From the NCBI GenBank assembly GCA_007258455.2, contig VDFB02270651.1, positions 695,934,197 through 695,998,196 of the forward strand: a stretch of DNA of 64,000 nt, in the 5' to 3' direction. Source of the DNA: Sequoia sempervirens (Eukaryota; Streptophyta; Pinopsida; Cupressales; Cupressaceae). The translations under genes were made by a program, and so were the position numbers. A model generated the notes under the pieces. It did no database searches. It was not told where the DNA came from and saw only the letters and a program-made list of their open reading frames with translations. Of this stretch, positions 43,601 through 55,985 are shown piece after piece. Every line of letters begins with the position of its first letter. The stretch's first letter is position 1.

Positions 43601-45211
43601 TGCACCATGGAAAAATGGACACTTGTCATTTTCATGGTCTTTTAGGCCTTTTCCCTTGATGTTTGATATATTTTTCTTTGATTCATTGATGTAATGTGGC
43701 TTGAATATTCACATTAGGCCTTAAATAAAATTCAAATAATGACATCTTGTGAAGGTGTTGTGAAGTGTTGTAAAACATTTCTACACTTTTCTAGACTCTA
43801 TTCATTACAATTCACCTAAAAATCACCTTTTCATCACTTATCAAGTGCTATTTTGAAGTGTTGTAAAGTCTTGTAACAATATTTCACTCTTTTCTAGGCA
43901 TAATTTCACTATTTACACCTTTCTTATGCTTTATTTGACCTCTTTATGCCCTTATAAGGCTTAATTAAGTATATTTGTGAATGTAAACCTGACAAACAAC
44001 ATTAAATTTGACTTAATTCCTGACTCCCACATTCAAGCCCAAGGTGGGACCCATTTGCCTTGGGTGGTGAATGAGTCCCCCTTGGCTCCAAATTCAAAAT
44101 ATTTCAAATTTTCTTTTGGGTTTTTATTCAAAATAACTTGATGTTGACTTGTGATGAGGTATCAATAGGTTACTGAGGCACAAGATTATATAAATAAGTG
44201 ATTTTCACCTCATTTTACATCTCCTACAATCATACATCACATCCAAGCAATCTTTTCATTCACATAAGAATTCAAGCATATTACAGCATGAAATCAAGCA
44301 TTAATCAAACATTCAAAGGAAGGAATTGATATATCTTCATACTTTCATCAACAAGGGTTTGGTAAGTTGATAGCATTTGCATGTTATTAGTTTATCTCTC
44401 TTTCATTTCATCATTTTATTAAGGCCTTGAGTACCAAAGTGGGATTTGACCAAGGAAAATCCCTTTGTCGTAACCCTTAACCATTTTCCCCCTTTGTGAA
44501 TGTGTTGTGTATGTAGATTTATCAAGAATTTAGGTGTTGAAAGGTGGAGAAGTTAAAAAGTTTCTCAAGTCAACCACTTCATAATTCAAGCTTGGATAAG
44601 ATATTTTGTCCCTTTCCTGCAGATTTGACTTCAATAATCTGACAAGCAGACATCCTCAGATCTAGTGTTGCAAAGTTGTCTCTCGATTTCTCATAATTTT
44701 GAGAGAGGACTGACTCACCACCAGTGGAAAATTAGTCCCACCTTAAGGCTAGAAATCTAGGTTTTGTTAGATTCTGGATCTAGACACTTAGAAATTTGTT
44801 CCTAACAGTTTTTACCATAAGCAGGGTTGATTCGCCATCAGTGGCGAATAGTCCCACTGGTGATTTTATGTGATTTCAGACAACATTCAGGACACTCCAG
44901 ATTCTTCATCAGACTTCCAGGTGCACTATGATTGAACCCTATTCTCTTCTATTTTGCATGCATTCATCCATAGTTCATTGTTTGCATATCACATTATGTT
45001 TTCAAAAATTGCATTCACCTTAGGTTTTGCATTCATAATTGCTCAATTTCATTGTTTAGCTACATTCATACCATTTCATTTAGTCCTAATTACATCACAC
45101 ATTTCTTAATTTGAATGAACTAGCTAGATTCTTTGGTCTTTTCTTTCTCCTTTTAGGTGAAAAACCCTAGAAGTGCTAGAAAGACCTAGAGAGCCAAAAA
45201 TCTACAGTTCA
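43601..45211 (+). repeat. Right LTR of the family P element (complete, 1611 bp)
   Basis: It starts TGCACCATGG after the polypurine tract and ends CTACAGTTCA. It includes a TATA box at 44187-44197, palindromes at 44046, 44707 and 44824, and the dyad at 44441-44463. It shows the uninterrupted sequence at the site where the gypsy element entered the left LTR (GACACTCCAGATTC, 44889-44902). Confidence 0.9.
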
Positions 45212-45729
45212 GGAGGAAAGTAGGTTCACCAAAATGAATTCACAAAATGATGAACCTAATTTCACTATTATTTCATTCAATATATGAATGTTATAATGCA
45301 TAAATGAGTTACTGAAATTAAACTTAATCCAAATACCAATCAAAAGGAAAGTTTTAAGAGGGTCAAATGTTGTGTACCTATTGCAAAAAGTTCTTTCTCG
45401 GGCCTCACTAAGGACTCATTCACCCTATGGCGAATGGGTCCTAGCAAGGGTTTTGGAAAATCAATTTTGGGGTTCTGTTCTTCAATGTCTACACTTCTAG
45501 ATCCTAGTCGAAGACTATCGAAAACCCAAAAATAAATTTTATAGCTCAATTTATGTGATTTTGCAAGAAAGGTGACTACTTTGACAACTTTGCAACTTTC
45601 TCCAATTTTTCTCTCCAATTTATCTTCAACCTAAAACCTAAAATCACACATCAAAGGAGAAGAAAATTGTTGTTTTTTTAGGGAATAGGGTTTTCCTTGC
45701 TCAAACCCTATTTTGGTAATTAAACCTAT
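45212..45729 (-). mobile_element. Family P LTR fragment, minus orientation
   Basis: GGTTCACCA (45223-45231) followed by AAA and TGAATTCAC is the mirror of the LTR-end and primer-binding arrangement seen at 40162. A palindrome (45412-45442) and an AGGG...CCCT dyad (45687-45709) follow. It resembles 29911-30450 and breaks off at 45729, where a new sequence starting TGTAACCC begins. Confidence 0.6.
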
Positions 45730-46344
45730 TGTAACCCAATTTTTACTGCGTTTTAAAGTAAAATATGATAGAATGAATTATTGAGGAAATTCAAGATGTT
45801 GAATGAAAATTTTGATATTTATTGAAAAGATTGAAAGAAGTTGACCCTCGTTGACTATGTGATCTTTTGAATTATCTTCTATTTTATCAAGATTGAATGT
45901 TACTAATAAACTATGTAAGTGCAAGTGTATGAAATTTTAGGATAACAGGATGAATGATGAGAACATGGTTGAAGTAGGATCATTTAGCTAGATCAAATGG
46001 TAAGCTTCATGGAATTTGGATGCACACACTATGAAAATGACATGATAACTGCATTTGAAATTCATTTAGGAGAATCATATTAATTTGAATTGAAATGATT
46101 CGATGATTGAAAAGATATACTTGTGAAATGAAAAACATGTGAAATTCTTATTTAATTGATTGTCTTGATCTTGTGTTTTGAAATTTAGAAGAAACAATAA
46201 CTTGACATAGCATATAAATGAATGTATGTATTTTGAAAAAGCTTATTTAATGGATAATAAAAGACACTTCATTTAAACAATTGATGCTTGAAATAAAAGT
46301 TCATTTCTATTTAAAAGTTGATATATGAACAAATGAACATCTAT

Positions 46345-46530
46345 AAATAAGCATATATACATATATATACACACATGTATATATGTACAAACACACACAT
46401 ATATATAGATACTAAAGAATGTACAATGTGTACAACTATACATTATATATAAATATATAAATATACATTATATATATGTATATATATAATATATGTATAC
46501 ACACACACACACATATATATATATTTATAT
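46345..46530. repeat. TA/CA compound microsatellite
   Basis: Irregular runs of ATATAT and ACACAC with ATGTATAT interruptions occupy about 185 bp. Confidence 0.85.
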
Positions 46531-47568
46531 TCCTTAAAAATTGAAATTGAAATCAAATCATCACTATCACATTGATAGAAATCAGACAAAATCATGAGAC
46601 AATCTCATGAGGTTGTGATCAATAGAAAAATTGAAGGAAAATATTCAAATTTCAAATAGTGGGTGACTGAATTAATGTGAATTATGGGAGAAACAACCTC
46701 ATGATGCTGCAAAATGTAAATGAAGCATGCATATTCTATTTTGGTAACACAAGTATGTAGAGGAATAAATCAACAGGGGTCAAAGTAGCAATAGAAAATC
46801 AAGGAAAAGGAAAAAGCTAGGGTGTTGACGTATTGGGAAAAAGCAGGGATGAGCCATGAAAGCCACGAACAAAGGTAACCTCTTGTTTTATTTCTGAATA
46901 TGAATGACTTTATAGTGCAAGTTATTCAAAACCATCTTTTTGCTTCTTAGATGTCGATATTACTTGATTTAGTTGGCAAACATATGATTCTAGTTTCTGC
47001 AAGTTGCACTTATGTTTTGTGCTAGGGCTTTGATTCAAATCACTTTATTCTTGTCTATGATGCAAAGGCCTCATCTACCTACTAGTATATTTTTCCATAG
47101 TTTTACATTTGTTTTATCGACATCTTTAACCGAACCCAGTTATGCCTTGAATGAATTTGATATCACTACATGTTCTAATGTTTTGCATGTAAGATGATAA
47201 CCTTTGCATGGTTAATTAGATATATTCCGATAACCAGTTTTATTGCTTTTCTTTAGATGTTTTGAAATAAAAACCTAACAATCTCATGATTTTTAGTCAT
47301 TCTTAGAGTGAAAATAACTTAAATTGAAATCCATCACTTGAGTCACTCTTATAATTTGGGTCTCTTTGGAGACATCCGATAAATTTTTTCCAATGGGTAT
47401 GTGATTGGAAATGATAAGAATTTCATTTAATTTTCTTGGTTGTATTAAAGGGATAGTGGTATTATTTGAATAATTTTAATTATTTAGAAGGACAAACCAT
47501 TGATTGTCCATATGATAAACTGGATAATTTGAAATTGATAAAAGACATATTGGCACAATATTTTGTGA

Positions 47569-47815
47569 AGTATTATAAACAACATTGTTTTGCAATGAAA
47601 AACATTGTTCTATTATAAACACTATGTGTTTATTTGTAAACAACATTGTTTCATTATAAACTATAATTGTTTAGCTATGAACAACATCATTCTATTATAA
47701 ATAGTATGTGTTTATTTGTAAACATCATTTTTTTATAAGTTGTAATTGTTTATCTATGAAAAACATCCTTCTATTATAAATAGTATTTGTTTAGATGCAA
47801 ATAGCATCATTTTGA
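47569..47815. repeat. Degenerate ~100 bp tandem repeat
   Basis: The phrase TTCTATTATAAA-(T/C)A-TATGTGTTTATTTGTAAACA occurs twice and in reduced form a third time, alternating with ATAA(A/G)-TGTAATTGTTTA-CTATGAA. Each unit is itself two related ~50 bp halves. Confidence 0.7.
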
Positions 47816-49004
47816 TTACTACAACTTGGTTTTGATACAAACAACACAATAGTATGTGAGAAATTGTTAAAATAGACTTGTTCTAGTTCATTTATTTCTT
47901 GAATTTCTGACAATGATACATCAAATTGTAACATTATTTGAATGATAGCAATCTGATTTAATGGTTTTTTTTATTTCAGAATGTTTGCACAAATTTATAA
48001 CTTAAGTTGGCACATATATGTATATGCACTCGGACCTTCATCTACGTACATACACATACATGTGACATACCTTTTTTTTTCTTATCTATTTATTCTTAAA
48101 TGAATACAAAACTACAGTAAATGTAATCATGTGACATATGGTAGAAATGAATGGATAATGTAATGAACAGATCCATTGAATCATTTTTCTATTTTTTATT
48201 AAGATAAGGAAATAAGTAGATTGAATTAATTGTTCATAGATATGTGAGTAATGAATATTCTCTTGTTTTAATAGAATAACAACACCTAAGTAGACTAGAG
48301 CACCTCGGGGTAGATGTTGCTAGAGGGTAGATAGTTGCTATGTGATAACTTGATGTTGAAAGTTACCTTCTGGGATGAGTGTTGAAATGGAGCCTAGAAA
48401 GTATAGGTTTTTTCTTTAACCAAAACATATTGTTTGTTGTTGCAACATTATTCTTATGCTTGGCCAAGCAATTAGCCCATTATGTATGTATAGACTTTGT
48501 GATAACACTCTCCACCATTCCTAGCATAGATCTTGTATTTTTCTAACTCATAGATAGAGATGCATGTTGATGTTTGGGTGCGCACTAGATTCCACCTTTT
48601 TTTTCTTGCTAAAATTTTTGTGAAGGGTCGAATTTCAAGTTGGGAGAATTTCAGGGAAGCATAAGCTTCAGGGTTGGGTGGTAAAGTAATTCAACCATGT
48701 TATTGTCCACCAGTGGAGGTGAACATCAAGGGGAAACCTTGGATGTTTTCAAGACTATTTTGGTCAATGATGTAACCTTAATGTAAATATTATGCATTGT
48801 ATTGACTGTGTCCTATGAGAGAAGTCAAACTTGGATATTGTAATTGATATTTGAATTGAATATATAAAAATTTGACTCATTTTACGTAGACATGTGTTAC
48901 TATGATTGAAAATAGCTACTTAGTTATGTATTTTAAAATTAAATATTCATAATGTCATTTGTAATAATATAAATTAAGTAATAATTAGGATGGATTATTA
49001 CATT

Positions 49005-49015
49005 TGGTATCAGAG
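49005..49015 (+). promoter_or_regulatory. Primer-binding site (initiator tRNA-Met)
   Basis: TGGTATCAGAG, two bases after the candidate LTR end ...TTACA, marks the start of the internal part of a plus-oriented LTR element. Confidence 0.75.
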
Positions 49016-49755
49016 ATTTGGGTTCAACTCTAGGCCTTTTGAGTCTAGCATAGCCTTGAGTAGGGAATAATTGACCCTTGAACAAGTTTAGTTGTCCTAA
49101 GAATTGACTGAACTAGGATTGAATGCAAGAACGGGAAGGTCTAAGGCAGGACAAAAGAAAGGGAAAACCATTAGGACCTCAAGCAAGAAAGTCGTAATGT
49201 AAGAAAGTGTTAAGATTGAGGTTCCACCTAAGATTCCTAGTGATGAGACTCTTCCTCAAGCCCTCACACAACTTAAGATGGAGAGAGGAAAGAATATTGA
49301 GGACAAGCAGACACCTAAGATCAAGAAGCTTTCCACAATCAGAGATTGGCCTCTAGGGTGTGGGCCAAATGCACCCTTGCTAACTAAGGAGGAAAAGGAG
49401 AGCTTGCGTGGTCAACTACCCTCTTCTAAAAAAACTTGATGTAAATTTTGACGAGGACCCAAAGGAGTCTCCTCTCTCTGATAAAAAGAATATTGATTAA
49501 TGTAATGAGAAGCTTATGTAAATAAGGGTCCATTGACCCACACCTAATATAAATAAAGAAAGGTGTTATTTTTTTGGTGTTTTTAGAATGAAGAACTCCA
49601 AAATATGTTTTGAATACATGAATGTGTATGTCATTATTGAATGGGTGATATATGCATGTGTATGTAATGTGATGTAGAATAAGAACATTTATTCATAAAG
49701 CCTAGTGTTAAGTTACGATATACATGAAATGTGATGCAGGTCGAGTGTGAGTTAG

Positions 49756-50960
49756 CATGAGGACCACCGGGAAAGAGATGGGTGGTACTATATCAAACAA
49801 TGGACCAAACAAGAGGTTGGAACATATTCTAGAGCTTCTAAACAAGCAAGAGGATCGTATGGATCACATAGAACATGAGATCTGAGTGGCACATGAGGAT
49901 CAGGTTCATAGGAATGTAGAAGTCAATCAAGGGAATGGTGGTATAGCAGAAGGTCCTGAGGTCGAATTAATGAAGAGCTTGGAAAAGATCGCAAAAGAGT
50001 GGCATAGTTCCCTAAGTTTGATGGTAAGGCTATTGGAGTAGGAGCAGAGGCATGGATCATTGAGATGGAGAAATACTTTGGGCTTTGTAACCTATCCAAC
50101 CAGACTAAAGTGGCATGGGTTATGTATCAGCTTTCAGGTGAAGTAGCCACATGGTCAGACAATGAAAAGTTAGAAAGGAATCTGCAGCCTACTGAGATTA
50201 CTTGGGAACTCTTCCTCTAATATTTTAGGAAGAGATGGCTTCCACATCTCTTTTTTGACAAGAAGGTGAAAATTTTCCAAAACCTAACTCAAGGGAGCAT
50301 GATTCTAACCCAATATTGGGAAAGGTTCACCAACCTACTGAAGTATGTGCCCCAATATCAGGGAGATGAACGTTTCCATATCCAAAAGTTCTTATTGGGA
50401 CTTAGACCCCACATTGGAGCAGAAGTGGACATGCATGATCCTCTCATCATGAATGAAGTTTTCTTAAAGGCCACCAAATAGGAGGAGAAATTATAGTAGT
50501 TATCCAATTACCGCAATAATGCAAATCCTAAGTCATGGTATGCAAACAAGAATTTTCATAAAGGAGACAAGAACCATCAGATTCACAATCTCAAGAAGGG
50601 AAGTGAGTCATAGGAGAAGGGTGAAGATGGTAATGGTGGAAATAACAAGAAGGAAAACAAAAAAAAATGTATTTGATGATCAAAAGTAGAAGGGGTTTAG
50701 GGAGGACAAGCCAGGCAGTTGCAAAGGGCCTCACGATGGGTGCTATACTTGTGGAGGAAATCATTATGCCTTAAATTATCCACAATAGTTAAATTCGTGA
50801 AAGGAAGGAAACTATCAGAAAACTCAACATCACTAGATCCACATTGCAGTCGATAATAAGTAGGAAGAGTATCAAGCCTCACCAATTCAGCTGACGGGTA
50901 ACCTCTATGGCCAAATTATTTCTATTTTAATTGATACCAAAACTACTAAATGTTTCATAG
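49756..50960 (+). pseudogene. Ty3/gypsy gag-protease remnant
   Basis: The frame contains LNKQEDRMDHIEHEI, FDGKAIGVGAEAWIIEMEKY, TKVAWVMYQLSGEVATWSD and, in an open stretch at 50266-50481, ILTQYWERFTNLLKYVP, the Retrotrans_gag pattern. A zinc knuckle follows near 50730-50790 (CYTCGGNHYALNYP) with its last Cys replaced by Tyr. A protease start follows near 50895-50950 (GQIISILIDTK), where the catalytic Asp-Thr-Gly has become Asp-Thr-Lys. Stops interrupt gag, for example at 50218. No reverse transcriptase or integrase follows, so the copy is truncated or deleted. Confidence 0.8.
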
Positions 50961-53062
50961 TGTGAGATATGATGGATTCTCTACACAAGATTCTCTTCAT
51001 TCTCAAGAGATTCTGAAGGAACAAGCTGCCCTTGTCCACCTCAACATAAGCTAAATGAAGAAATTGCAAAGGAAATGTATGCACATTAATTTTCAGAGGA
51101 AACTACTTCGGATCCCGAGAGAGTAAAACTTCTAAATTTCTACCTTTGATATAGGAGCTCTTAGCCAAAGGACAACAACGCAGATTCAGGATGCCAGTGT
51201 GGTGCATTGTTATCTAAATAGCGTACTAGCATCCTAAGAAATAGAGAGCTCAGGAACTTAGGCAGAGGAAACTGAATTTCACTTCCTAGTTCATATATGA
51301 GGTCTGTTTAATAGAACAATAAAATAGACAAGAAAAACTATGAGAAAATTACAAGGAGAACTTGGAGAAAACTTACCCTCAACTGGACATTTGAGTCTTC
51401 CCTCCAAGCACCACTTTGTAACCTACACATAGAACAAATGAGGGGAAAATATTGGGGTTGTATAGGGGCCTGCCATAGTTAGACCCCCGCTTTGGTGTTC
51501 TCACCTCCATAGATAGCCAGATAGAAAGAGAGTGTAAACGAAATGGACAAAGGGAGTGGTGAAAGAAAAACCTGCTTCAGGAATAGAACCCACACCACCA
51601 AGTAATCAATGAACTAGAGATTCAAATTGAAAATAGTGAGAGAGAGCATTACCAATAGGCCTTAGCCCCCTCTAGAACACAGAAACACACTGTTGGATGC
51701 TTGCTAGATAGCTTTAGCTATTGGAGGGACCTCAGTCCAGCAGAGTTTTTCTTGTGAAAGTATTTTTGTCAAGACTTAAAGAGATTCAAGAGTGAATTTG
51801 AAGAGAGAGCATGATCAAATAAATGAACCCCCAAAATGAGAGAAAATGAGGGGTTTTGTTGTATGCAAGGGTAGAAAAGAGTTGTTACACCATAAAATCT
51901 AACTACTTGGAAATGTGTCAAGAGTCAAGATTCACGATCTTCATTTCAAACTCAGAAAATTGCTAGGATGCTAGTGCACCATTCATACATCCACGTGTCA
52001 TGCAAGCATCTAAAGCATAGGTTTTTGGGAAACGTGTCATCAAACTGTTATTGCTTCACCATTGGTCCACATGGAGCTAGAATTGTGAAATTATGACCTA
52101 TGGGATTTTTGCCATTAATGTGTTTGGGTGTCATAAATGCTAGGGAAAGTGATAAAATTTAGAATTTCCCCTAGGTATAATTCTGCGACATTACATTTTT
52201 CCTCCACTTTAGTGGGCTCGATTTTGGGAAAAATCAGCCACACTAAATGAGAGAAAGAAAATTTCACCTAAACTTTTAAATTTTATAGATTTGTCAGCCA
52301 AGAAAAGATGCCTCAAAGGTCATTGTGGTCGAACCAGTAGGTACCAAAGGTGCCCTCCAACAACTAAGCTTGACAAGTAGTGTGAGACTGGTTGTAAAAA
52401 ATCGCACAAAGTTATACTCTGCAAAACTCAAATTTAAGCCATTTTCCAAAATTGAAAGAAGCTACAATGTCAAGAAGAATGGTCAAGAAAAATTTGATGA
52501 TTCAAAAGAAAAATATGGTAAAGAGGTGACTATATGCCCCCTCCTGAGTTTTCCCCCAATTAGGTGGGGTAAAATAAGGAGAAATTATGGAATCACAAGC
52601 TCCAAGAAAAATGGGCCCCGAGGGGCCTATATATACCTAGGTGGGCCTCAAGAAGGGTCATTTACACTATTCATCGTAAGGATTTTATTAACTTTGGTGA
52701 GAGAAAAGTCATCAAAATTCCAAGAAGATGAGGCTATGAGGATTTGAGGTTGGACCAAGTGTGTGCGAACATTACCGAGGGAATCGAGGTCAACCAAGTA
52801 GGCCTTGAAATTGCTTCGTTAGTCATTTTTGAGTAAATTTTTACAAGTTTTTGGATTTCGAGGTGCACATACATCTTTGTTGCATGCTGGCATCTAGGAT
52901 GGGCTCTAACATTTCAAGGATGCACTAGCATACAAGGGGCATGCTATTGTCCTGATGTGATTAATGACAATTGGGATACCTGCTCAACGCGCAGATTTCT
53001 GTGCGTTGCACATGCATCCTTAAAATGTTTTTTACTTAGAATTTTTCATAACTTGTTGTGCA
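50961..53062. other. Unassigned DNA between the gypsy gag and the PMD remnant
   Basis: No domain was recognised. A CCTATATATACC block at 52626-52637 looks like a promoter TATA box about 0.45 kb before the PMD remnant. The 140-codon frame across it (52325-52747) is therefore not called as protein-coding. The DNA at 51.2-51.9 kb has leader-like low complexity. Confidence 0.35.
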
Positions 53063-54075
53063 CTAATATGTATTTACTTTTGTTTTTGCAGGGCTATCCA
53101 GAGGTCCAGGAGCATCCTGAAAGGCAGGTGCTACGCCTTCTATGAGATCAGAGGGACTGATTGACTGATGATGAGGTCTCCCTTCTACAATGGGTTGGGC
53201 TTTAACACATATAAACCATACCAAATATGTTCTATCACGACTACATGTTGATGGTGCCAATAGAGCGATGGGATGCTACAACCTCTAGCTTCCAATTGCC
53301 GACTGGAGAGATGACTATCACATTGAAGGATGTTTATCACATCCTTGGGCTCCTCATCTATGGGAGATGGGTGGTGATTGGTGATACATGCTCCGTAGAG
53401 GAGTAATTAGACAGGGTCTTATATTGCTCTAGCCAAATGGACGCTGGGGATGGGACTAAGCACATTTACACCCAGTGGTTTGACCAGGCCCAAACCACTA
53501 CCCCTCTGATATGTCTCACTCTAGTGGTTATTGTTTCCATGAGGGTGACCATTGATGCACATGGCTCTCACCTATATGGGGGCTTCATTCATACCATTCG
53601 AGCAATGGTGGAGTGGCGTACCATCTTCTCCTAGGGGTGCAAAATGTTGGCACACCTCTACAAGGAGCTTGGTTAGTATGTTCATTATAAGTACTACAAC
53701 CTCACAACAAGCACACTACTTCAAGCATGGGCCTCCATCCACATTACATGCATTAGGCTAGAGGGATATCCATAGGTGAAAAACTATGTTGTCCCAATGG
53801 CCCACTAGTACGAGATGACACAACAGTGGAGGCATGATGAATTGCAATTCTAGTGGCTATAGTTTGACATATTGATGCCAGATTAGATTAGATGGAGACC
53901 CTACTGAGCTTTTCAAAGGGTGGATGATCATAGGTTCCTCTAGAACCTACACCGCCACCATTTTATCCTTGATTGTAGAGATTTTATTATAATGCCATAT
54001 TACTAGAGTCGAGTCATGTGGAAACATAGAAGGGTTTAGACCATTCCCCCTCCTGTGTCGACATACACCTGAGCT
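53063..54075 (+). pseudogene. Plant mobile domain (PMD, MAIN/MAIL-type) remnant
   Basis: After a canonical acceptor (TTTGTTTTTGCAG, ending 53091), the frame reads GYPEVQEHPE. It then shows the PMD signature IERWDATTSSFQLPTGEMTI followed by TLKDVYHILGLLIYGRWVV (53250-53380). Further blocks are MLAHLYKELG, TLLQAWASIHI, a WRPY block with AFQRVDDHRFL, and RVMWKHRR near 54015. PMD proteins (PF10536) occur both as host genes (MAIN, MAIL1) and inside MULE and Ty3/gypsy transposons. At least ten in-frame stops show decay. The nearby gypsy gag suggests a transposon-borne copy, but this is not proven. Confidence 0.75.
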
Positions 54076-55336
54076 ATGAGGAGTACGGCGAGGCCAAAGG
54101 ACTATTTGCGTGCTACTCTGGTGGATGTGGATCTCTTAGACGATGACGTTGATGACACTGACCTGCAACCTATGGGAACATTAGACAACGTCGGCATGGA
54201 TTGATCCTTCCTAGCATGTTAGGCAACACATCATCTTGCTCTAGTTTTCCCAATGGAAGCCCCCAGAGGGGATTGGGGCTAGCTAGGCCGAGGAAAAGGT
54301 GTAGAGGCAGTGACAACAAGGAGGAGTAGGAGCAGGAGGCTAGGGAAATGTTTTTGAGATCTGAGAGGTAGGGGAGGATGTCTTCCTCTCCATCAAATAC
54401 ACCTATTTTATTGACCCCACTAGCCCTTTTCTCATCTGGGGTAGCTCCTAACACTGACAGTGTAGGGTCGAGTGCACCTCCTCCCCCTAACCCATTCTGG
54501 CAGTCCAGGGACCCAGGCATGACAATTATTTGGGTTGTTTCATTTCAATATTTCCATTTTTTTTCTCATGTATATACATATCATGTTTTTTATTTTATAC
54601 ACTCTGTGATACTAATATAACTTCTTCTTTAGTGGTTGTAGTGGATACTCAGGGATGGATTGGGTTCTTTGTCCAGTGTATATTAGAGGTGGACCCTGTT
54701 GTGCCTATCCAAAGGACAATTGTAGATGCCTATGGACCAACTTTAGTGGAATGACATGCCCACCTTTTTAATCCGATGGCATGTCACAGGACTTCATAGG
54801 AGGAGGCATGGGCATAAATGGTGCAGAGGGTGGTTGATGTCACCAGGATGTAGGGGTAGTGTGACCAGCTATCAGGGGAGTTGCGGATGATAGTTACAAA
54901 GTGAGACACAGTCATGACAAGGGAAGAGGTTTCTAAGCAAGAATGTGATGTCCTTTAGATTCATCTTGATGATGTCATGAGTTAGCCAACAATCATGATC
55001 CTAGCAGGTGATCAACAGTTGTAGTAAGAGCTGATGTAGGTGTGGATGTAGATATGCTCCCTTTAGGGAGAGATCATAGGGATGTGTGTAGTCCTATATG
55101 GATAATGCTCACATTGCTCTAGATCCATCTCCACTGTTCAATCCCTTCCCAGGTGACAACCATGGTTAGAGCCAGAGGGTTTTGAGAGCCACATGCTACA
55201 ACCTTAGAGAGCTCCATTTTATATATCAGTTTTGTAGTTAGGAGATATATTTGTAGATCTTTTTGTATAGAATTTGATACACACATTCAGTAGCAACTTA
55301 TTTTTTGATGATAGTGGCTCAATACATGTACATGGC

Positions 55337-55340
<4 letters not shown>
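54076..55340. other. DNA downstream of the PMD remnant
   Basis: Possible decayed continuation of the PMD gene: YLRATLVDVDLLDDDVDDTD in frame just after 54090, then a Pro/Ser-rich stretch near 54390-54510. Nothing beyond that is supportable. Confidence 0.35.

Positions 55341-55410
<70 letters not shown>
55341..55410. repeat. (AT)35 microsatellite
   Basis: Seventy uninterrupted bases of alternating A and T. Confidence 0.97.
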
Positions 55411-55414
<4 letters not shown>

Positions 55415-55517
55415 TATTGATTCGACATCATGGAATTGTGTATTTTAATGTGCATGTTCCTTTACTTTCATGTATGTTGCTGCTATGGATTTTATGGATG
55501 TATGTTTTCATAGATGC

Positions 55518-55985
55518 CACTAATTTGACTCAATTTTTCGATGAATGTTCATCAATCATTCGACAAACATTTGTTAGACAATCGACGAATTGACGAAAAA
55601 TAATTTTGTCGCTATTTTTTCGTTGAAATTATGATGCCGAATTAAACGTCAAAATAATGTTGTATATTCGTCAATCATCGACATCATAAAATGACTTAGA
55701 TGTTCGTCGAAATATCTATGAAAACTTCATGTATCCACCGATGAATTACGACCAAAATGCAATTGCAATGGCTCTTCTGAAGCGTCTAAACAACACCAGA
55801 AGTTTGTTGCCATTTTAGAAGTCTGTTGTCATTTTGATGAAATGGGCAAGGAGTTACGACGAAGCCTTCATCACAACTATAGCAACTTCATCAGAATTTT
55901 TTGGTGATTCATCGATGTCCATCGAAATTGCGACGAAAAAATGCAATTTTTTTTAAAAAGTATTTGTTGAAATGTACCATCGCAG
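55518..55985. mobile_element. CACTA-related, TCGACGAA-rich segment
   Basis: It starts CACTAATTTGACTCAATTTT followed by TCGATGA, close to the ends of the MITE at 7796-7968. It shares GCTATTTTT...GAAATT...ACGTCAAAAT with that element. It contains more than ten TCGACGAA- or TTCGTCGAA-type motifs in both orientations, typical of subterminal regions. The right terminus is not clear, so the end is approximate. Non-coding. Confidence 0.55.

Larger units (their letters stand above)
30611..45211 (+). mobile_element. Family P LTR element carrying a nested insertion
   Basis: Its right LTR is 43601-45211. Its left LTR is split: 30611-31913 continues at 39851-40162 after the inserted gypsy element. The flanks AGAGG (30606-30610) and GGAGG (45212-45216) look like a 5 bp target duplication with one mismatch. 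A polypurine tract (AAAGTGGGGGG, 43585-43595) precedes the right LTR. A primer-binding motif TGGTGAACC (40166-40174) follows the left one. The inside (40163-43600) holds only a decayed gag-like frame and long non-coding DNA, so it is a deletion or large-derivative type element that depended on others. Confidence 0.85.
45730..49002 (+). mobile_element. Candidate 3.3 kb LTR of a Ty3/gypsy element
   Basis: The relative at 30.4 kb and this copy stop matching at 45729, so a boundary is real there. The segment starts TGTAACCC and ends GATTATTACA, complementary ends of TG...CA type, directly before a primer-binding site (49005-49015). A TATATAAAAA box lies at 48861-48870. No second LTR was seen in the window, so the call rests on ends and context. 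It encloses microsatellites and a tandem repeat. Confidence 0.45.

Noticed and set aside
30611..45211. Treating the gypsy pol domains as part of the family P element
   Set aside because: The gypsy element has its own LTRs, primer site and target duplication, reads on the opposite strand, and the uninterrupted site is preserved in the right family P LTR.
31000..45500. Regularly spaced palindromes as a CRISPR-like array
   Set aside because: The copies are irregularly spaced, diverged, and located in retroelement LTRs of a plant genome.
48841..48880. TATATAAAAA at 48861 as a promoter of a host gene
   Set aside because: It lies 130 bp before the end of a candidate LTR followed by a primer-binding site; no host coding sequence follows.
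52325..52747. 140-codon plus-strand frame
   Set aside because: Spans a TATATATA promoter-like block, has no domain, and lies in leader-like DNA before the PMD remnant.
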